NCBI RefSeq assembly: GCF_003383615.1
Contig: NZ_QNUL01000004.1
Coordinates: forward strand, 186,001-250,000
Direction of reading: 5' to 3'
Length of the DNA: 64,000 nucleotides
From: Dyadobacter luteus
Lineage (GTDB): Bacteria; Bacteroidota; Bacteroidia; Cytophagales; Spirosomataceae
The translations under genes were made by a program, and so were the position numbers. The notes beneath the pieces were generated by a model. That model was not told the DNA's origin, ran no database searches, and saw only the letters and a program-made list of their open reading frames with translations. Numbering within the stretch: position 1 is the first letter of the stretch; each line of letters starts with the position of its first letter. Of the stretch, positions 1 to 7,995 are shown one piece after another.

Positions 1-2
1 AA

Positions 3-350
3 GGATTAGCGCTTCTGGAAAGCAACGTCGTGCACGTAATTATTACAGATCAGCGCATGCCGGAAATGACGGGTGTAGACTTTCTGATTGAAGTGTTGAA
101 AAAGCACACAGACCCGATCAGAATTTTGCTGACAGGCTACACAGATATCAATGCTGTGATCGATGCAGTCAACAAGGGACATATATACTACTATCTGAAC
201 AAGCCGTGGGATGAGCAGCAATTGAAAATTATTATCAAAAATGCTTATGAGATATTCAGACTAAGGGAAGAGAACAAAGAATTGATTAACAAACTTATTG
301 ATGCGAATAATCAGCTCGAATTTTTATTGCGTCAGAAGCTAATTTCTTGA
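3..350 (+). CDS. response regulator receiver protein, 5' end outside window
   Basis: The frame is already open at the left edge, so only the C-terminal 115 residues are visible. They are the back half of a CheY-like receiver domain: the acceptor-aspartate strand with the TDQRMPEMTG motif, the conserved threonine region (ILLTGYTD) and the lysine loop (LNKPWDEQQL). A short charged helix of coiled-coil character follows (REENKELINKLIDANNQLE) and the protein then stops. No DNA-binding or enzymatic output domain follows the receiver. The DQRMP form of the phosphorylation site is typical of receivers that work with hybrid or HD-GYP-type systems, but the partner lies outside the window. A GTG at 30 is an internal codon, not the likely start. 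Confidence 0.85.
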   Translation, partial: GLALLESNVVHVIITDQRMPEMTGVDFLIEVLKKHTDPIRILLTGYTDINAVIDAVNKGHIYYYLNKPWDEQQLKIIIKNAYEIFRLREENKELINKLIDANNQLEFLLRQKLIS

Positions 351-543
351 AGTTGTGAATTTTATGGTTGGCGATTCGGATTGCTATCCTATATTTTGAC
401 AGATAGATCCCGGCCATTTTCTCTCCAAGTTGTTTGAGCAGATGCGTAAATATAAACATGCAGGTAGTCATAATGACTGCCGTGAATAATATTGCTGCGA
501 AAAGTAAGTTGCCAATCGCTTCGAAAAAAATAACCACGTCCAT
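295..543 (-). CDS. small predicted membrane protein (hypothetical)
   Basis: An open frame of about 82 residues starts at the ATG at 543; a GTG two codons earlier is also possible. The N-terminal half is strongly hydrophobic (roughly residues 3-35, one long or two short membrane segments). The C-terminal half is basic and amphipathic (LSKYRIAIRIANHKIHNFKKLASD). Its last 56 bases overlap, antisense, the 3' end of the response regulator gene. I recognise no family. In favour: a plausible membrane topology in an otherwise empty 340 bp stretch. Against: the antisense overlap and the lack of a clear promoter. Confidence 0.4.
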   Translation of the reverse strand: MDVVIFFEAIGNLLFAAILFTAVIMTTCMFIFTHLLKQLGEKMAGIYLSKYRIAIRIANHKIHNFKKLASDAIKIRADYSHQ

Positions 544-692
544 GTTCACATAGTGTTTGTTTGGAATGAGTTATTTAAAAACCGTACCAGTTTTTGAAAT
601 CTTCGGAACATAGCATCTACACAAATCATGTTGGTATTGTTTTTTATGGTAATCAGTCAACAAGAAATACTAACCACGTAAAATATAGAATT

Positions 693-821
693 ATGAAAAA
701 GATCGTAGCAGTAGGAGTTGTAACTGGTGTAGTGATGTATACATTTTTCAGATCTCTTTCCAAAAGAGTAAGCGAGAAACTGGAAACCGGAAGTCCTGAG
801 GTACAGCCATTGATACATTAA
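693..821 (+). CDS. 42-residue single-span membrane protein (hypothetical)
   Basis: The ATG at 693 begins MKKIVAVGVVTGVVMYTFF, a lysine-flanked hydrophobic segment suited to one transmembrane span. A short charged tail follows (RSLSKRVSEKLETGSPEVQPLIH). The frame is open further upstream to 594, but that extension is not membrane-like and the compact start is preferred. The TAA stop lies inside the left arm of a long intrinsic terminator hairpin, which supports a real small transcription unit. I do not recognise a family; short membrane proteins like this are often missed in annotation. Confidence 0.5.
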   Translation: MKKIVAVGVVTGVVMYTFFRSLSKRVSEKLETGSPEVQPLIH

Positions 822-865
822 AATGATTGCCTGCAAAGTGGAAGCTTTGCAGGCAATCATTTTAA
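818..865. terminator. bidirectional intrinsic terminator
   Basis: A perfect 21-bp inverted repeat (818-838 and 845-865) encloses a 6-nt loop. It has A/T-rich outer ends, giving a T-run in either direction. It sits between the convergent 42-residue membrane protein gene and the dienelactone hydrolase gene, and includes the stop codon of the former. Confidence 0.85.
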
Positions 866-868
866 TTT

Positions 869-1726
869 TCAGGAGATGCTCTTGCTGAAAAGATCCAGGG
901 TACGGCTCCATGCCAGTTTAGCAGCCTCGGGGTTATATCTGGTAGGTGCGCTGTCATTGAGAAATGCATGTTGTGCACCTTCGTATACATAAACTTCATA
1001 TTTGATGCCAGCAGCTTTCAGAGCTTCCTCATAGGCAGGAATTCCGGCATTGATTCGCTCATCCAAACCACCATAATGTAGCTGAACGGCCGCTTTGATC
1101 TTGGCTACATCTTTCTGTTCTGGCTGCCGTCCGTAGTAGGCTACAGCAGCATTCAATTTAGGATCATGTACAGCAAGTTGATTGGAAAGTGCCCCTCCCC
1201 AGCAAAAGCCCACAACCGCAGTTTTGCCATTACTTTCAGGACGTGCACGCAGGTACGCAAGACCTTTAATGAAATTGTCGAGATTTTTGGCCGGGTCGAT
1301 CTTAGCAAACAAGGCCCGCGCCTCATCTTCATTTTCAGGAGTACCTCCAAAAGGACCAAGTGCATCTGCGGCCAGTGCAGTGTATCCGGCTTTGGCAACT
1401 CTTCTGGCCACATCCTTAGTATGCGGATTCAAACCCCTGTTTTCATGAATTACCAGTACACTACCTTTTTTTGCGGTTCCCTTCGGGCGCACAAGGTAGC
1501 CTTTCATCGTACCGCCTTCCACAGGATAGGTAATATCTTCTGCAATAATGTCCTGATCCTGTTCCGATACAGTTGCCGCGTTGGCATAGCTGACTTCCAA
1601 TAACGGAAGTAACGCCAGTGCAGCACTGGTACCGCCTGCGAGTTTTGCCAGTTTTTTCAGGAAGGTGTCCCTGGACAGTGGCTTGTGGGTATACTCATCG
1701 AAAAGATTGATAATGCGTTGATCCAT
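869..1726 (-). CDS. dienelactone hydrolase family protein, exported
   Basis: This is an alpha/beta hydrolase of the dienelactone hydrolase (carboxymethylenebutenolidase) family, 285 residues. An N-terminal leader (about 20-50, FLKKLAKLAGG then a hydrophobic stretch ending YANA) suggests export; it lacks a classical twin-arginine pair. The nucleophile motif GFCWGG places catalytic Cys175. Asp222 (GGLDERI) and His253 (GAQHAF) complete the triad, and HENRGLN at 94-100 is the oxyanion-side motif of the family. Members hydrolyse cyclic lactone esters such as dienelactone in chlorocatechol breakdown, but many are general esterases, and no catechol genes are nearby. It is transcribed alone toward the terminator at 818-865. 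Confidence 0.9.
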   Translation of the reverse strand: MDQRIINLFDEYTHKPLSRDTFLKKLAKLAGGTSAALALLPLLEVSYANAATVSEQDQDIIAEDITYPVEGGTMKGYLVRPKGTAKKGSVLVIHENRGLNPHTKDVARRVAKAGYTALAADALGPFGGTPENEDEARALFAKIDPAKNLDNFIKGLAYLRARPESNGKTAVVGFCWGGALSNQLAVHDPKLNAAVAYYGRQPEQKDVAKIKAAVQLHYGGLDERINAGIPAYEEALKAAGIKYEVYVYEGAQHAFLNDSAPTRYNPEAAKLAWSRTLDLFSKSIS

Positions 1727-1911
1727 TGATATAGAAGTTAGTAGGTCTTGTAAATATAGTTAAAGTTGGGATCAGAAATTCTACAATTTTAATGGTGCAT
1801 ATTAGTCATATCAAGAATGTGATTTAGGGAGCTGGCATTGTATTTTGAAGCAAGTTTAGTTATTACCGTTCGCTATTAAAACGGCTTCAGGCCCTTAAAT
1901 TTTAGACTCTG

Positions 1912-2337
1912 ATGAAAAAACGTAATGTTATAAAGGATGTCAGTATTAATGCTCCTGTGAGTAAAGTGTGGGAAGTGCTGATCGCTCCCAAATTTATACG
2001 GCAATGGGATGCACTTCCTGAGGACTTTCAGGATTACTATCTGGAAGTGGGGCGTGAAATTGAGTGGGCAGGAACCTCCCGGCTTGTAGTTACCGATATG
2101 GCTGCCAATGAGTTGCTGGTGCAATCGCTGTTTTTGAATAAATGGGACATCGCCCCTTCGGAGTGTGATGTGAGTATCTCCTACAGGTTGGAACAGAATG
2201 GTGAGCAAACTTCGCTAACCATTGAAATCGGCGATTTTGGTAAATTAAAAGATGGCGAAAAAGTGCAGGAGCAGTATACGGAATTCGCTGATAAAGTGCT
2301 GGGGAAAATTAAGGCAATTTCTGAAAATAAGGTCTGA
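1912..2337 (+). CDS. SRPBCC / AHSA1-like domain protein
   Basis: A 141-residue cytoplasmic protein with the helix-grip fold of the SRPBCC superfamily, closest by eye to the AHSA1 (activator of Hsp90 ATPase homologue) group. The start resembles the family's usual opening: a first strand (IKDVSINAPVSKVWEVL) followed by the I-x-x-W-D turn. The last helix (QYTEFADKVLGKIKAI) would close the hydrophobic cavity. Bacterial members bind small hydrophobic ligands, but their substrates are usually unknown. It is monocistronic: the terminator at 2361-2400 follows, and the upstream gene is divergent. Confidence 0.85.
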   Translation: MKKRNVIKDVSINAPVSKVWEVLIAPKFIRQWDALPEDFQDYYLEVGREIEWAGTSRLVVTDMAANELLVQSLFLNKWDIAPSECDVSISYRLEQNGEQTSLTIEIGDFGKLKDGEKVQEQYTEFADKVLGKIKAISENKV

Positions 2338-2360
2338 GAGATAACCGTTGCAGAATTTCA

Positions 2361-2400
2361 ATAAGGGGCTGGCATTGCGTATTTTGCCGGCCCCTTATTT
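2361..2400 (+). terminator. intrinsic terminator after the SRPBCC gene
   Basis: The 13-bp arms at 2361-2373 and 2386-2398 pair with one G-U wobble and are followed by a T-rich run. It ends the SRPBCC transcript and insulates the MerR gene. Confidence 0.8.
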
Positions 2401-2547
2401 ATTTTTGTTCATTTCCTGCCACTACAACTAGCCATCAATAGGTGTTTCACAAATCTGAATAAGTTAAATTTGTAATTACTGGTCGGTCTGAAACAGTAAA
2501 CGAAAGAAATTATTTAGAATTATTATTAATTAATAAAATAGCTCTGC

Positions 2548-2555
2548 TACTTTTG
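2548..2555 (+). promoter_or_regulatory. Bacteroidota -7 box for the MerR gene
   Basis: TACTTTTG matches the TAnnTTTG -7 consensus of Bacteroidota primary sigma factor promoters and would start transcription about 10-15 nt before the ATG at 2573. No convincing TTG -33 element lies 19-20 nt upstream; the region there is very A/T-rich. Confidence 0.45.
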
Positions 2556-2572
2556 TTCTCAATTCTTGTCCT

Positions 2573-2884
2573 ATGGAAGCTAACGAAAAACTATATTACG
2601 ACACCAATGAAGTAGCCGAAATGGTTGGCTGTGAACCATCTGCCCTGCGTTTTTGGGAAAAAAAATTCCCTCAGCTTAATCCTAAGCGTGATAGCCGGAA
2701 CCGACGTCGGTATACGGAGCGTGATATTGAGGTCATCAGAAAGATCATGCACCAGAAAGACAAGCAGGGAAGGACCATCAAAGGTGCGCGTGAACAGCTA
2801 CGCAGAAAAGAAGATTCGCAATTGCTCATACAGCGTCTTTTGCGTGTAAGAAAATTTTTAACAGAAATTCAGGAGAAGCTTTGA
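2573..2884 (+). CDS. MerR family transcriptional regulator
   Basis: A 103-residue protein with an N-terminal MerR-type winged helix. Residues 8-30 hold the helix-turn-helix (YYDTNEVAEMVGCEPSALRFWEKKF). The wing basic patch RDSRNRRRYTERDI follows at about 40-53. The rest is a helical dimerisation segment (IRKIMHQKDKQGRTIKGAREQL) with no ligand-binding domain, as in the short MerR proteins common in Bacteroidota. The DNA-binding helices are intact and no metal-binding cysteine cluster is present. The M28 peptidase gene begins 20-30 nt downstream, so the two are probably co-transcribed. Confidence 0.9.
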   Translation: MEANEKLYYDTNEVAEMVGCEPSALRFWEKKFPQLNPKRDSRNRRRYTERDIEVIRKIMHQKDKQGRTIKGAREQLRRKEDSQLLIQRLLRVRKFLTEIQEKL

Positions 2885-2915
2885 GCGTCCCGAATTTGAA
2901 ATATTGAAAATACAG

Positions 2916-4139
2916 ATGAAATTATTAGTAGTTGCAGCCCTCGCACTGTTTTTAAGTGTGAAGTCCCGTGCTCAGGAATTTAAGGCGGAGCACATCAAAA
3001 AGCACATTGAATTTCTGGCTTCCGATGACCTGGAAGGCCGTGGAACGGGTAGTCTTGGAGAGATAAAAGCAGCCAATTACATAGCGGAGCAATTTAAAAA
3101 GGCAGGTTTAAAACCAGCAGGGAAAGATAATTCATTTTTTCAACCGTTTCAGGTGACTTACTCTGTAGAAGGCAATGCACATACTGTCACAGGACGTAAT
3201 GTGATTGGTTTTCTTGACAATGGCGCAGCGCAGACAATCGTTGTGGGCGCGCATTATGATCACTTGGGAAAAGGGTATCAGAGTGGTTCGCTATCTCCAG
3301 ACAGCAAGAATAAGATTCACAATGGTGCGGATGATAATGCCTCAGGAACGACCGGACTGATTGAACTGGCCGGCTACTTTTCAGCAAATGGAAAAAATGA
3401 GAAGCACAACCTGCTTTTCATGGCTTTTTCAGGTGAAGAGCTGGGACTGCTGGGCTCGAAATATTTTACAGAATCACCTACCATTGCGCTCAATACTGTA
3501 TCTTCCATGATCAATATGGATATGATAGGCCGGCTTGATGATGCCAAAGGAGTTATTATTTCCGGTTGGGGTACAAGTCCTGTCTGGGGTAAGCTGTTAC
3601 CTGCATTGGCTGAGCAGAATAAGATTCGCTACACAGTCGATTCTTCAGGAGTGGGTGCATCGGACCACACTTCTTTTTACCTGAAGAATATCCCGGTAGT
3701 ACAATTTTTCACCGGTTCGCATGGTGACTATCACAAAATCTCTGACGATGCAGACAAGATTAATTTCAACGGAGAGGCAAAGATATTAAAGCTGGTTGCA
3801 GGCTTGATTGATAAACTCGATCAGGAAGCGAAGCCGGAGTTTGTAGAAGCTGGTAATCCGCATACGGCCAGAACAACGTCTAATTTTAAAGTTACACTGG
3901 GCGTAATGCCAGACTACAGTTTTCAGGGGAAAGGTTTGAAAATCGACGGAGTTTCTAAGGGCAGACCTGCTGAAGCTGCCGGCATTCTGACAGGCGATAT
4001 TATTCTGAAACTAGCCGGAAAAGATATCGGAACAATTTATGACTACATGGAGATTTTGGGTAATCACGAAAAAGGCCAGAAAGTGGATGCAGTCCTGCTG
4101 CGTGGTAATAACCAAAAAACAGTGCAGGTGACTTTCTGA
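2916..4139 (+). CDS. M28 family zinc aminopeptidase with C-terminal PDZ domain
   Basis: A secreted metallopeptidase of about 407 residues. I chose the ATG at 2916, which gives a compact signal peptide (MKLLVVAALALFLSVKSRAQ); a TTG at 2904 would add four residues. The M28 dizinc motifs are complete: the His of GAHYDHLG, the bridging Asp of GADDNASG, the catalytic and ligand Glu pair of SGEELGLLG, the Asp of NMDMIGR and the His of GDYHKISDD. A PDZ domain fills the last 90 residues (GLKIDGVSKGRPAEAAGILTG...). The domain order leader-M28-PDZ is common in Bacteroidota exopeptidases and suggests release of N-terminal amino acids from periplasmic peptides. It follows the MerR gene closely and is ended by the terminator at 4173-4205. 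Confidence 0.93.
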   Translation: MKLLVVAALALFLSVKSRAQEFKAEHIKKHIEFLASDDLEGRGTGSLGEIKAANYIAEQFKKAGLKPAGKDNSFFQPFQVTYSVEGNAHTVTGRNVIGFLDNGAAQTIVVGAHYDHLGKGYQSGSLSPDSKNKIHNGADDNASGTTGLIELAGYFSANGKNEKHNLLFMAFSGEELGLLGSKYFTESPTIALNTVSSMINMDMIGRLDDAKGVIISGWGTSPVWGKLLPALAEQNKIRYTVDSSGVGASDHTSFYLKNIPVVQFFTGSHGDYHKISDDADKINFNGEAKILKLVAGLIDKLDQEAKPEFVEAGNPHTARTTSNFKVTLGVMPDYSFQGKGLKIDGVSKGRPAEAAGILTGDIILKLAGKDIGTIYDYMEILGNHEKGQKVDAVLLRGNNQKTVQVTF

Positions 4140-4172
4140 GGCAAGAAAGTATATATGCGAAGAAAATCCCGT

Positions 4173-4205
4173 TGGCGCTGGTCGGCGGGATTTTTATTTT
4201 TCTAT
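4173..4205 (+). terminator. intrinsic terminator after the peptidase gene
   Basis: The stem AAAATCCCG (4173-4181) / CGGGATTTT (4196-4204) is followed by a T-rich run. It overlaps the 3' end of the convergent phosphodiesterase gene by a few bases. Confidence 0.8.
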
Positions 4206-4706
4206 AGCCCCTCTTTTTCCAAGCTCAACTACTTCCATCTGGCTGATCACACCTTCATGCAGATTGAAACGCAGAAGCGTCCGCATTTTGTGAAAACCTT
4301 CCTTTCCCGCCGCGCCAGGATTAATATAGAGCATGTTGGAGAGATCCTTGTCTCTGATCACACGTAGGATGTGGGAGTGCCCGCAAATGAAAATGTCAGG
4401 AGTCGACTCCCTCAGAGCAGGCATTACAACCGGATTATATCTGGGTGGCGCTCCTCCAATGTGGGTCATCCATACTCTGAAACCTTCTATTTCAAAGTAA
4501 AGATTTTCATGTGTCCGCAACTGAACTTCCCTGCTGTCTATGTTTCCGAAAACGATACGGCATGGCTTAATTGCTTCTAATTTATCAATGATGGAGAGTG
4601 ATCCGATATCCCCCGCATGCCATATTTCATCACAGGATGATAAATGTCCGAGGATACGATCGTCTATAAAGCCGTGTGTGTCAGATAATAAACCTATTCT
4701 TTTCAT
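4194..4706 (-). CDS. YfcE/MJ0936-type metallophosphodiesterase
   Basis: A 170-residue calcineurin-like phosphoesterase. The start is the ATG at 4706 (MKRIGLLSDTHG); the frame extends four codons to a TTG, but the Asp-x-His motif must sit at the very N terminus. Metal-binding blocks appear in the family order: LLSDTHG, HAGDIG, FGNID (GNxD variant of GNHD), then HIGG, and GHSH near residue 110. The size fits YfcE and MJ0936 phosphodiesterases, which cleave phosphodiester bonds with Mn2+ or Ni2+; the cellular substrate is not known. The gene is convergent with the peptidase gene and their ends overlap by the terminator. Confidence 0.9.
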   Translation of the reverse strand: MKRIGLLSDTHGFIDDRILGHLSSCDEIWHAGDIGSLSIIDKLEAIKPCRIVFGNIDSREVQLRTHENLYFEIEGFRVWMTHIGGAPPRYNPVVMPALRESTPDIFICGHSHILRVIRDKDLSNMLYINPGAAGKEGFHKMRTLLRFNLHEGVISQMEVVELGKRGAIEK

Positions 4707-5124
4707 TGGTGTTGCCAAACCGGGAATCGCCGGTCAGATAAAATGTGCGTAAAAATAATAAAATGAAAAAAAATATTGATTAAAGTAAATTATATATAGC
4801 ATTTATTTATATTTGAAAGCGGTTACAAATTTTGAGTAGAAGTTGACCGTCCATGGTTTTTTAGATCACTTGGGTTTAAATAGAAACTCGTGGATACATA
4901 TGGTGGGTAAGGTGGTGATGGATAATGACTATTTTACATGATTTGTAAGATTCTGTCAATCAGGATTATATAGAGAGGATAAACCTTGAAGAATGTTAAA
5001 ATGTAGCCGTTTGGTCAAAAAAGCGGATTCAAACTAAGTTTTTAGTTGTAATTTTCTCTCAGATTTTATACTATTGCAGCCAGGAAATACTGGTTACTTT
5101 TTACCCTAAATAAATCTATTAGCT
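4707..5124. other. A/T-rich intergenic region upstream of the outer membrane protein
   Basis: About 420 bp separate two divergent genes. The first half is extremely A/T-rich (4745-4815) and holds one TATATTTG box at 4808-4815 without a partner -33 element. The best promoter is near the right end, at 5046-5076. I saw no coding frame, repeat or RNA gene. Confidence 0.6.
5046..5076 (+). promoter_or_regulatory. promoter of the outer membrane beta-barrel gene
   Basis: TTG (5046-5048) and TACTATTG (5069-5076) are 20 nt apart. This is the Bacteroidota -33/-7 arrangement with a single mismatch in the -7 box. It predicts a leader of about 40 nt before the TTG start at 5125. Confidence 0.6.
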
Positions 5125-7962
5125 TTGAAAAAAATCCTACTTCTGTGTATGTGTTGTATTGCAGCACTCACCGTACATGCCCAGTCAGGGCGATTCACCA
5201 TCAAAGGTATTATTGCCGACACAGCTGAGGTCGGACTACCCGAAGCCACGGTCATGCTATTGCTTCCCAAAGATTCTTCGCTTGTAAACTTTGGAAGAAC
5301 AGACAAGCAGGGCGCCTTTGAATTCAAAAACGTCAAAAGGATTCCTTATCTGCTAAAGGTCTCTTATGTTGGTTATCTGCCTTATCAGCAGAACGTTAAG
5401 CCTGAAGACGGAGATGTGACAGACCTTGGTAAACTCGGAATGAAATTTCTGAATCAGGATTTGTATGAAGTCGTTATCAAAACGGCCCGCGCTCCATTGA
5501 GCATCAAAGGTGATACGGTTGAATACGATCCGAGGGCATTTAAAGTACCGCCGGGATCCACTGTGGAAGACCTGCTCAGGCGTTTGCCGGGTATGCAGGT
5601 GGAGCAGGACGGTAGTCTGAAAGCACAGGGTGAGACGGTGAAACGTGTAACCGTGGACGGCAAGCGCTTCTTTGGAGACGACGTGAAAGCTGCTACCAAG
5701 AACCTTCCTGCCGAAGCCATCTCGAAGGTGCAGGTGTTCAACGATAAAACAGAGCAGTCCAGAATCTCCGGTGTGGATGATGGTAAACATGAGAAAACGC
5801 TGAATCTTGAATTAAAGGATAGCCACAAAAAAGGCGGGTTTGGAAAGGCATCCATCGGGGCCGGAACGGATGGAAGGGTAGAAGGGAAGGTCAATTACAA
5901 CAGGTTTAACGAAAAAAATCAGTTTTCTGTCATCGGTTTGGGTAACAATACGAACTCCGGAGGTATGTCCTGGGACGATTACCAGGATTTCAGGGGAAGC
6001 CAGTCTTTCAATTGGGGAGATGACGGTGACTTTGGTTTTGGAGGTGGCAGATATATATCTTTTGGGGGCGATGGAGATGAGGAAAGTCTGACGATCCAGG
6101 CGGGCCGTGGTGGACAGAACCGCGGTTTTAATAAAAACTGGGCTGGAGGTGCCAATTACAATTTTGATGAGAAAAAAACAAAGTTCAATACAAGCTATTA
6201 TTATAATCAGACTAGCCAGGATCTGGATGCGAACTCGCGGAGAACGAACTTTCTGAATAATTCTACTTTCACCACTCTGGATACAAATAGCAGGAGAAAT
6301 TTTAATGCTAACCACAGAGGAGGATTACGGTTTGAGAAGAATCTTGACTCCCTTAATACCCTTATCGTGCTCAGCAACGTGCGTATAGGTAATGGTTCGG
6401 CAGATTACGGTAGCCACCAGCAATATTTCAGAGGAAATAATGAAGTTGATTCACTTTCCACAATGAGTGATGTAAGTAATTACTCTGACTTCAATTCATT
6501 TGCTTTGGGTAACACTGCCATATTCAGACATAAATTCAGGAAAAAAGGAAGAAACTTCGCAGCCAGCGTTGGCTATAACATCAACAATTCTGATGGTGAT
6601 GCGATTCAGAAGTCTGCGAACCGTTTTTACACTTCGTCTCAAAATGAGCCTGATAGCGTAATCAATATTAATCAGACCAATACAACCAAAAGCTTACGTA
6701 ATCAGATCAAGACAAGCGTGCTTTACATTGAACCATTGTCTAAGAAGTTTTTCCTGGAGAGTTTCTACAATTTCAGTTTGAAGACCGACGATGTTGACCG
6801 CGACGTTTTCGATGTAACAGAATCGGGACGCGAACTGAATGTGAATCTGAGCAGGTATTATAAAAACAAAACCACTTTTAACCGGGCGGGTACTACACTC
6901 CGCTATTCTAATAAAGGTTTCAACGTGTCTGCTGGTTTAGGTGCGCAGCAGATCAGGTTGAACGGAGATTTTTCTGTTAATCAGTCGGATCCGGTAAAGA
7001 CCAACATTACCAGGGAATTTTTCAACTGGACACCTAACGTCTCCCTTAACTTTGATCTTAAAAATAACCGCTACCTGTATGGAGGATACAACGTGAGTGT
7101 GCAGGAGCCAAATGTAAGAGATTTGCAGCCTATTGTTGATAACAGCAATCCGCTCTTTATCAGAGTAGGTAATCCAAACCTTGTTCCCACTCTAACACAT
7201 TCCGGTAATCTGGGCTTCAATTACTTTAACCCTGGCAGTTTTGTCCAGATGTTCTTCGGTGTTTATTACACGAAGTTCGAAAATCAGGTAATTTATAATC
7301 AGACAGTCTCCGAAAACCTGGTGACTACCACCATGGCAACCAACATCAGTGGAGGAAACAGTTTCAGTCTGTATGGTAACTATGGCTTCCCGATTGTGAA
7401 AACAAAAAGTAATCTGAGCATCAATGCCCAGTACAACCGCAACAACAATCCGATCAATATTAATAATGTCCTGAACGAAACTACCACCGACGGATACAAC
7501 TGGGGACTTCGCCTCGACTACACGCCAAGTGATAAGTTTACGGTGTACACAAATGCCAACTGGAACATCTCGGACACCCGCTACTCAATCAGTTCAGGTC
7601 AGAATCAGCAAATAGTCAATACCAATTATGGAGCAGAGTTGAATTATAAATTGCCGAAAGATATCTATTTCAACAGCCGTTTTTCTTACAATTCTTATGT
7701 AAACAAACGTTTCGGTTTTGATCAGTCGTTACCAATATTGAACCTGTCGGTTTACAAAACGATGCTGAAAAGTAAAAAAGGAGAAATACGCCTGTCTGCG
7801 TTTGATGTTTTCAACAAAAACAGAGGAATCTCTAATAATGCATTTGGAAACGTAGTTTCACAAGAGCAGGTACGTACGCTTGCACGTTATTTCATGCTTA
7901 GCTTCACTTACAATATGCGTGGAGTCGCACACTCAGTTCGTCGTAAAGGGTATGGCTATTAA
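5125..7962 (+). CDS. TonB-dependent receptor / outer membrane beta-barrel protein
   Basis: A 945-residue outer membrane protein. TTG at 5125 is taken as start because it alone gives a full signal peptide (MKKILLLCMCCIAALTVHAQ). Residues 23-105 form a carboxypeptidase-like regulatory domain (FTIKGIIADTAEVGLPEATV... LLKVSYVGYLPY). A plug-like segment follows at about 140-240 (STVEDLLRRLPGMQVEQDG, VTVDGKRFFGDD). The rest is a long beta-barrel of the OMP_b-brl_3 type with Asn/Tyr/Phe-rich strands. Such proteins import ligands or act with partners in the periplasm; no ligand is indicated. The GLPGLI protein gene starts 33 nt downstream, a recurrent pairing in Bacteroidota. Confidence 0.9.
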   Translation: MKKILLLCMCCIAALTVHAQSGRFTIKGIIADTAEVGLPEATVMLLLPKDSSLVNFGRTDKQGAFEFKNVKRIPYLLKVSYVGYLPYQQNVKPEDGDVTDLGKLGMKFLNQDLYEVVIKTARAPLSIKGDTVEYDPRAFKVPPGSTVEDLLRRLPGMQVEQDGSLKAQGETVKRVTVDGKRFFGDDVKAATKNLPAEAISKVQVFNDKTEQSRISGVDDGKHEKTLNLELKDSHKKGGFGKASIGAGTDGRVEGKVNYNRFNEKNQFSVIGLGNNTNSGGMSWDDYQDFRGSQSFNWGDDGDFGFGGGRYISFGGDGDEESLTIQAGRGGQNRGFNKNWAGGANYNFDEKKTKFNTSYYYNQTSQDLDANSRRTNFLNNSTFTTLDTNSRRNFNANHRGGLRFEKNLDSLNTLIVLSNVRIGNGSADYGSHQQYFRGNNEVDSLSTMSDVSNYSDFNSFALGNTAIFRHKFRKKGRNFAASVGYNINNSDGDAIQKSANRFYTSSQNEPDSVININQTNTTKSLRNQIKTSVLYIEPLSKKFFLESFYNFSLKTDDVDRDVFDVTESGRELNVNLSRYYKNKTTFNRAGTTLRYSNKGFNVSAGLGAQQIRLNGDFSVNQSDPVKTNITREFFNWTPNVSLNFDLKNNRYLYGGYNVSVQEPNVRDLQPIVDNSNPLFIRVGNPNLVPTLTHSGNLGFNYFNPGSFVQMFFGVYYTKFENQVIYNQTVSENLVTTTMATNISGGNSFSLYGNYGFPIVKTKSNLSINAQYNRNNNPININNVLNETTTDGYNWGLRLDYTPSDKFTVYTNANWNISDTRYSISSGQNQQIVNTNYGAELNYKLPKDIYFNSRFSYNSYVNKRFGFDQSLPILNLSVYKTMLKSKKGEIRLSAFDVFNKNRGISNNAFGNVVSQEQVRTLARYFMLSFTYNMRGVAHSVRRKGYGY

Positions 7963-7995
7963 TCCGGTAATCCGAATCTAAAATCTGAAGTTATA

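Noticed and set aside
1166..1603. 145-codon plus-strand frame inside the dienelactone hydrolase gene
   Set aside because: It is antisense to a gene with an intact catalytic triad and its translation has no domain or leader; it is a shadow frame.
4808..4815. TATATTTG promoter box far upstream of the TonB-dependent protein
   Set aside because: No -33 partner at 19-20 nt, and the surrounding DNA is so A/T-rich that chance matches are expected; the pair at 5046-5076 is better.
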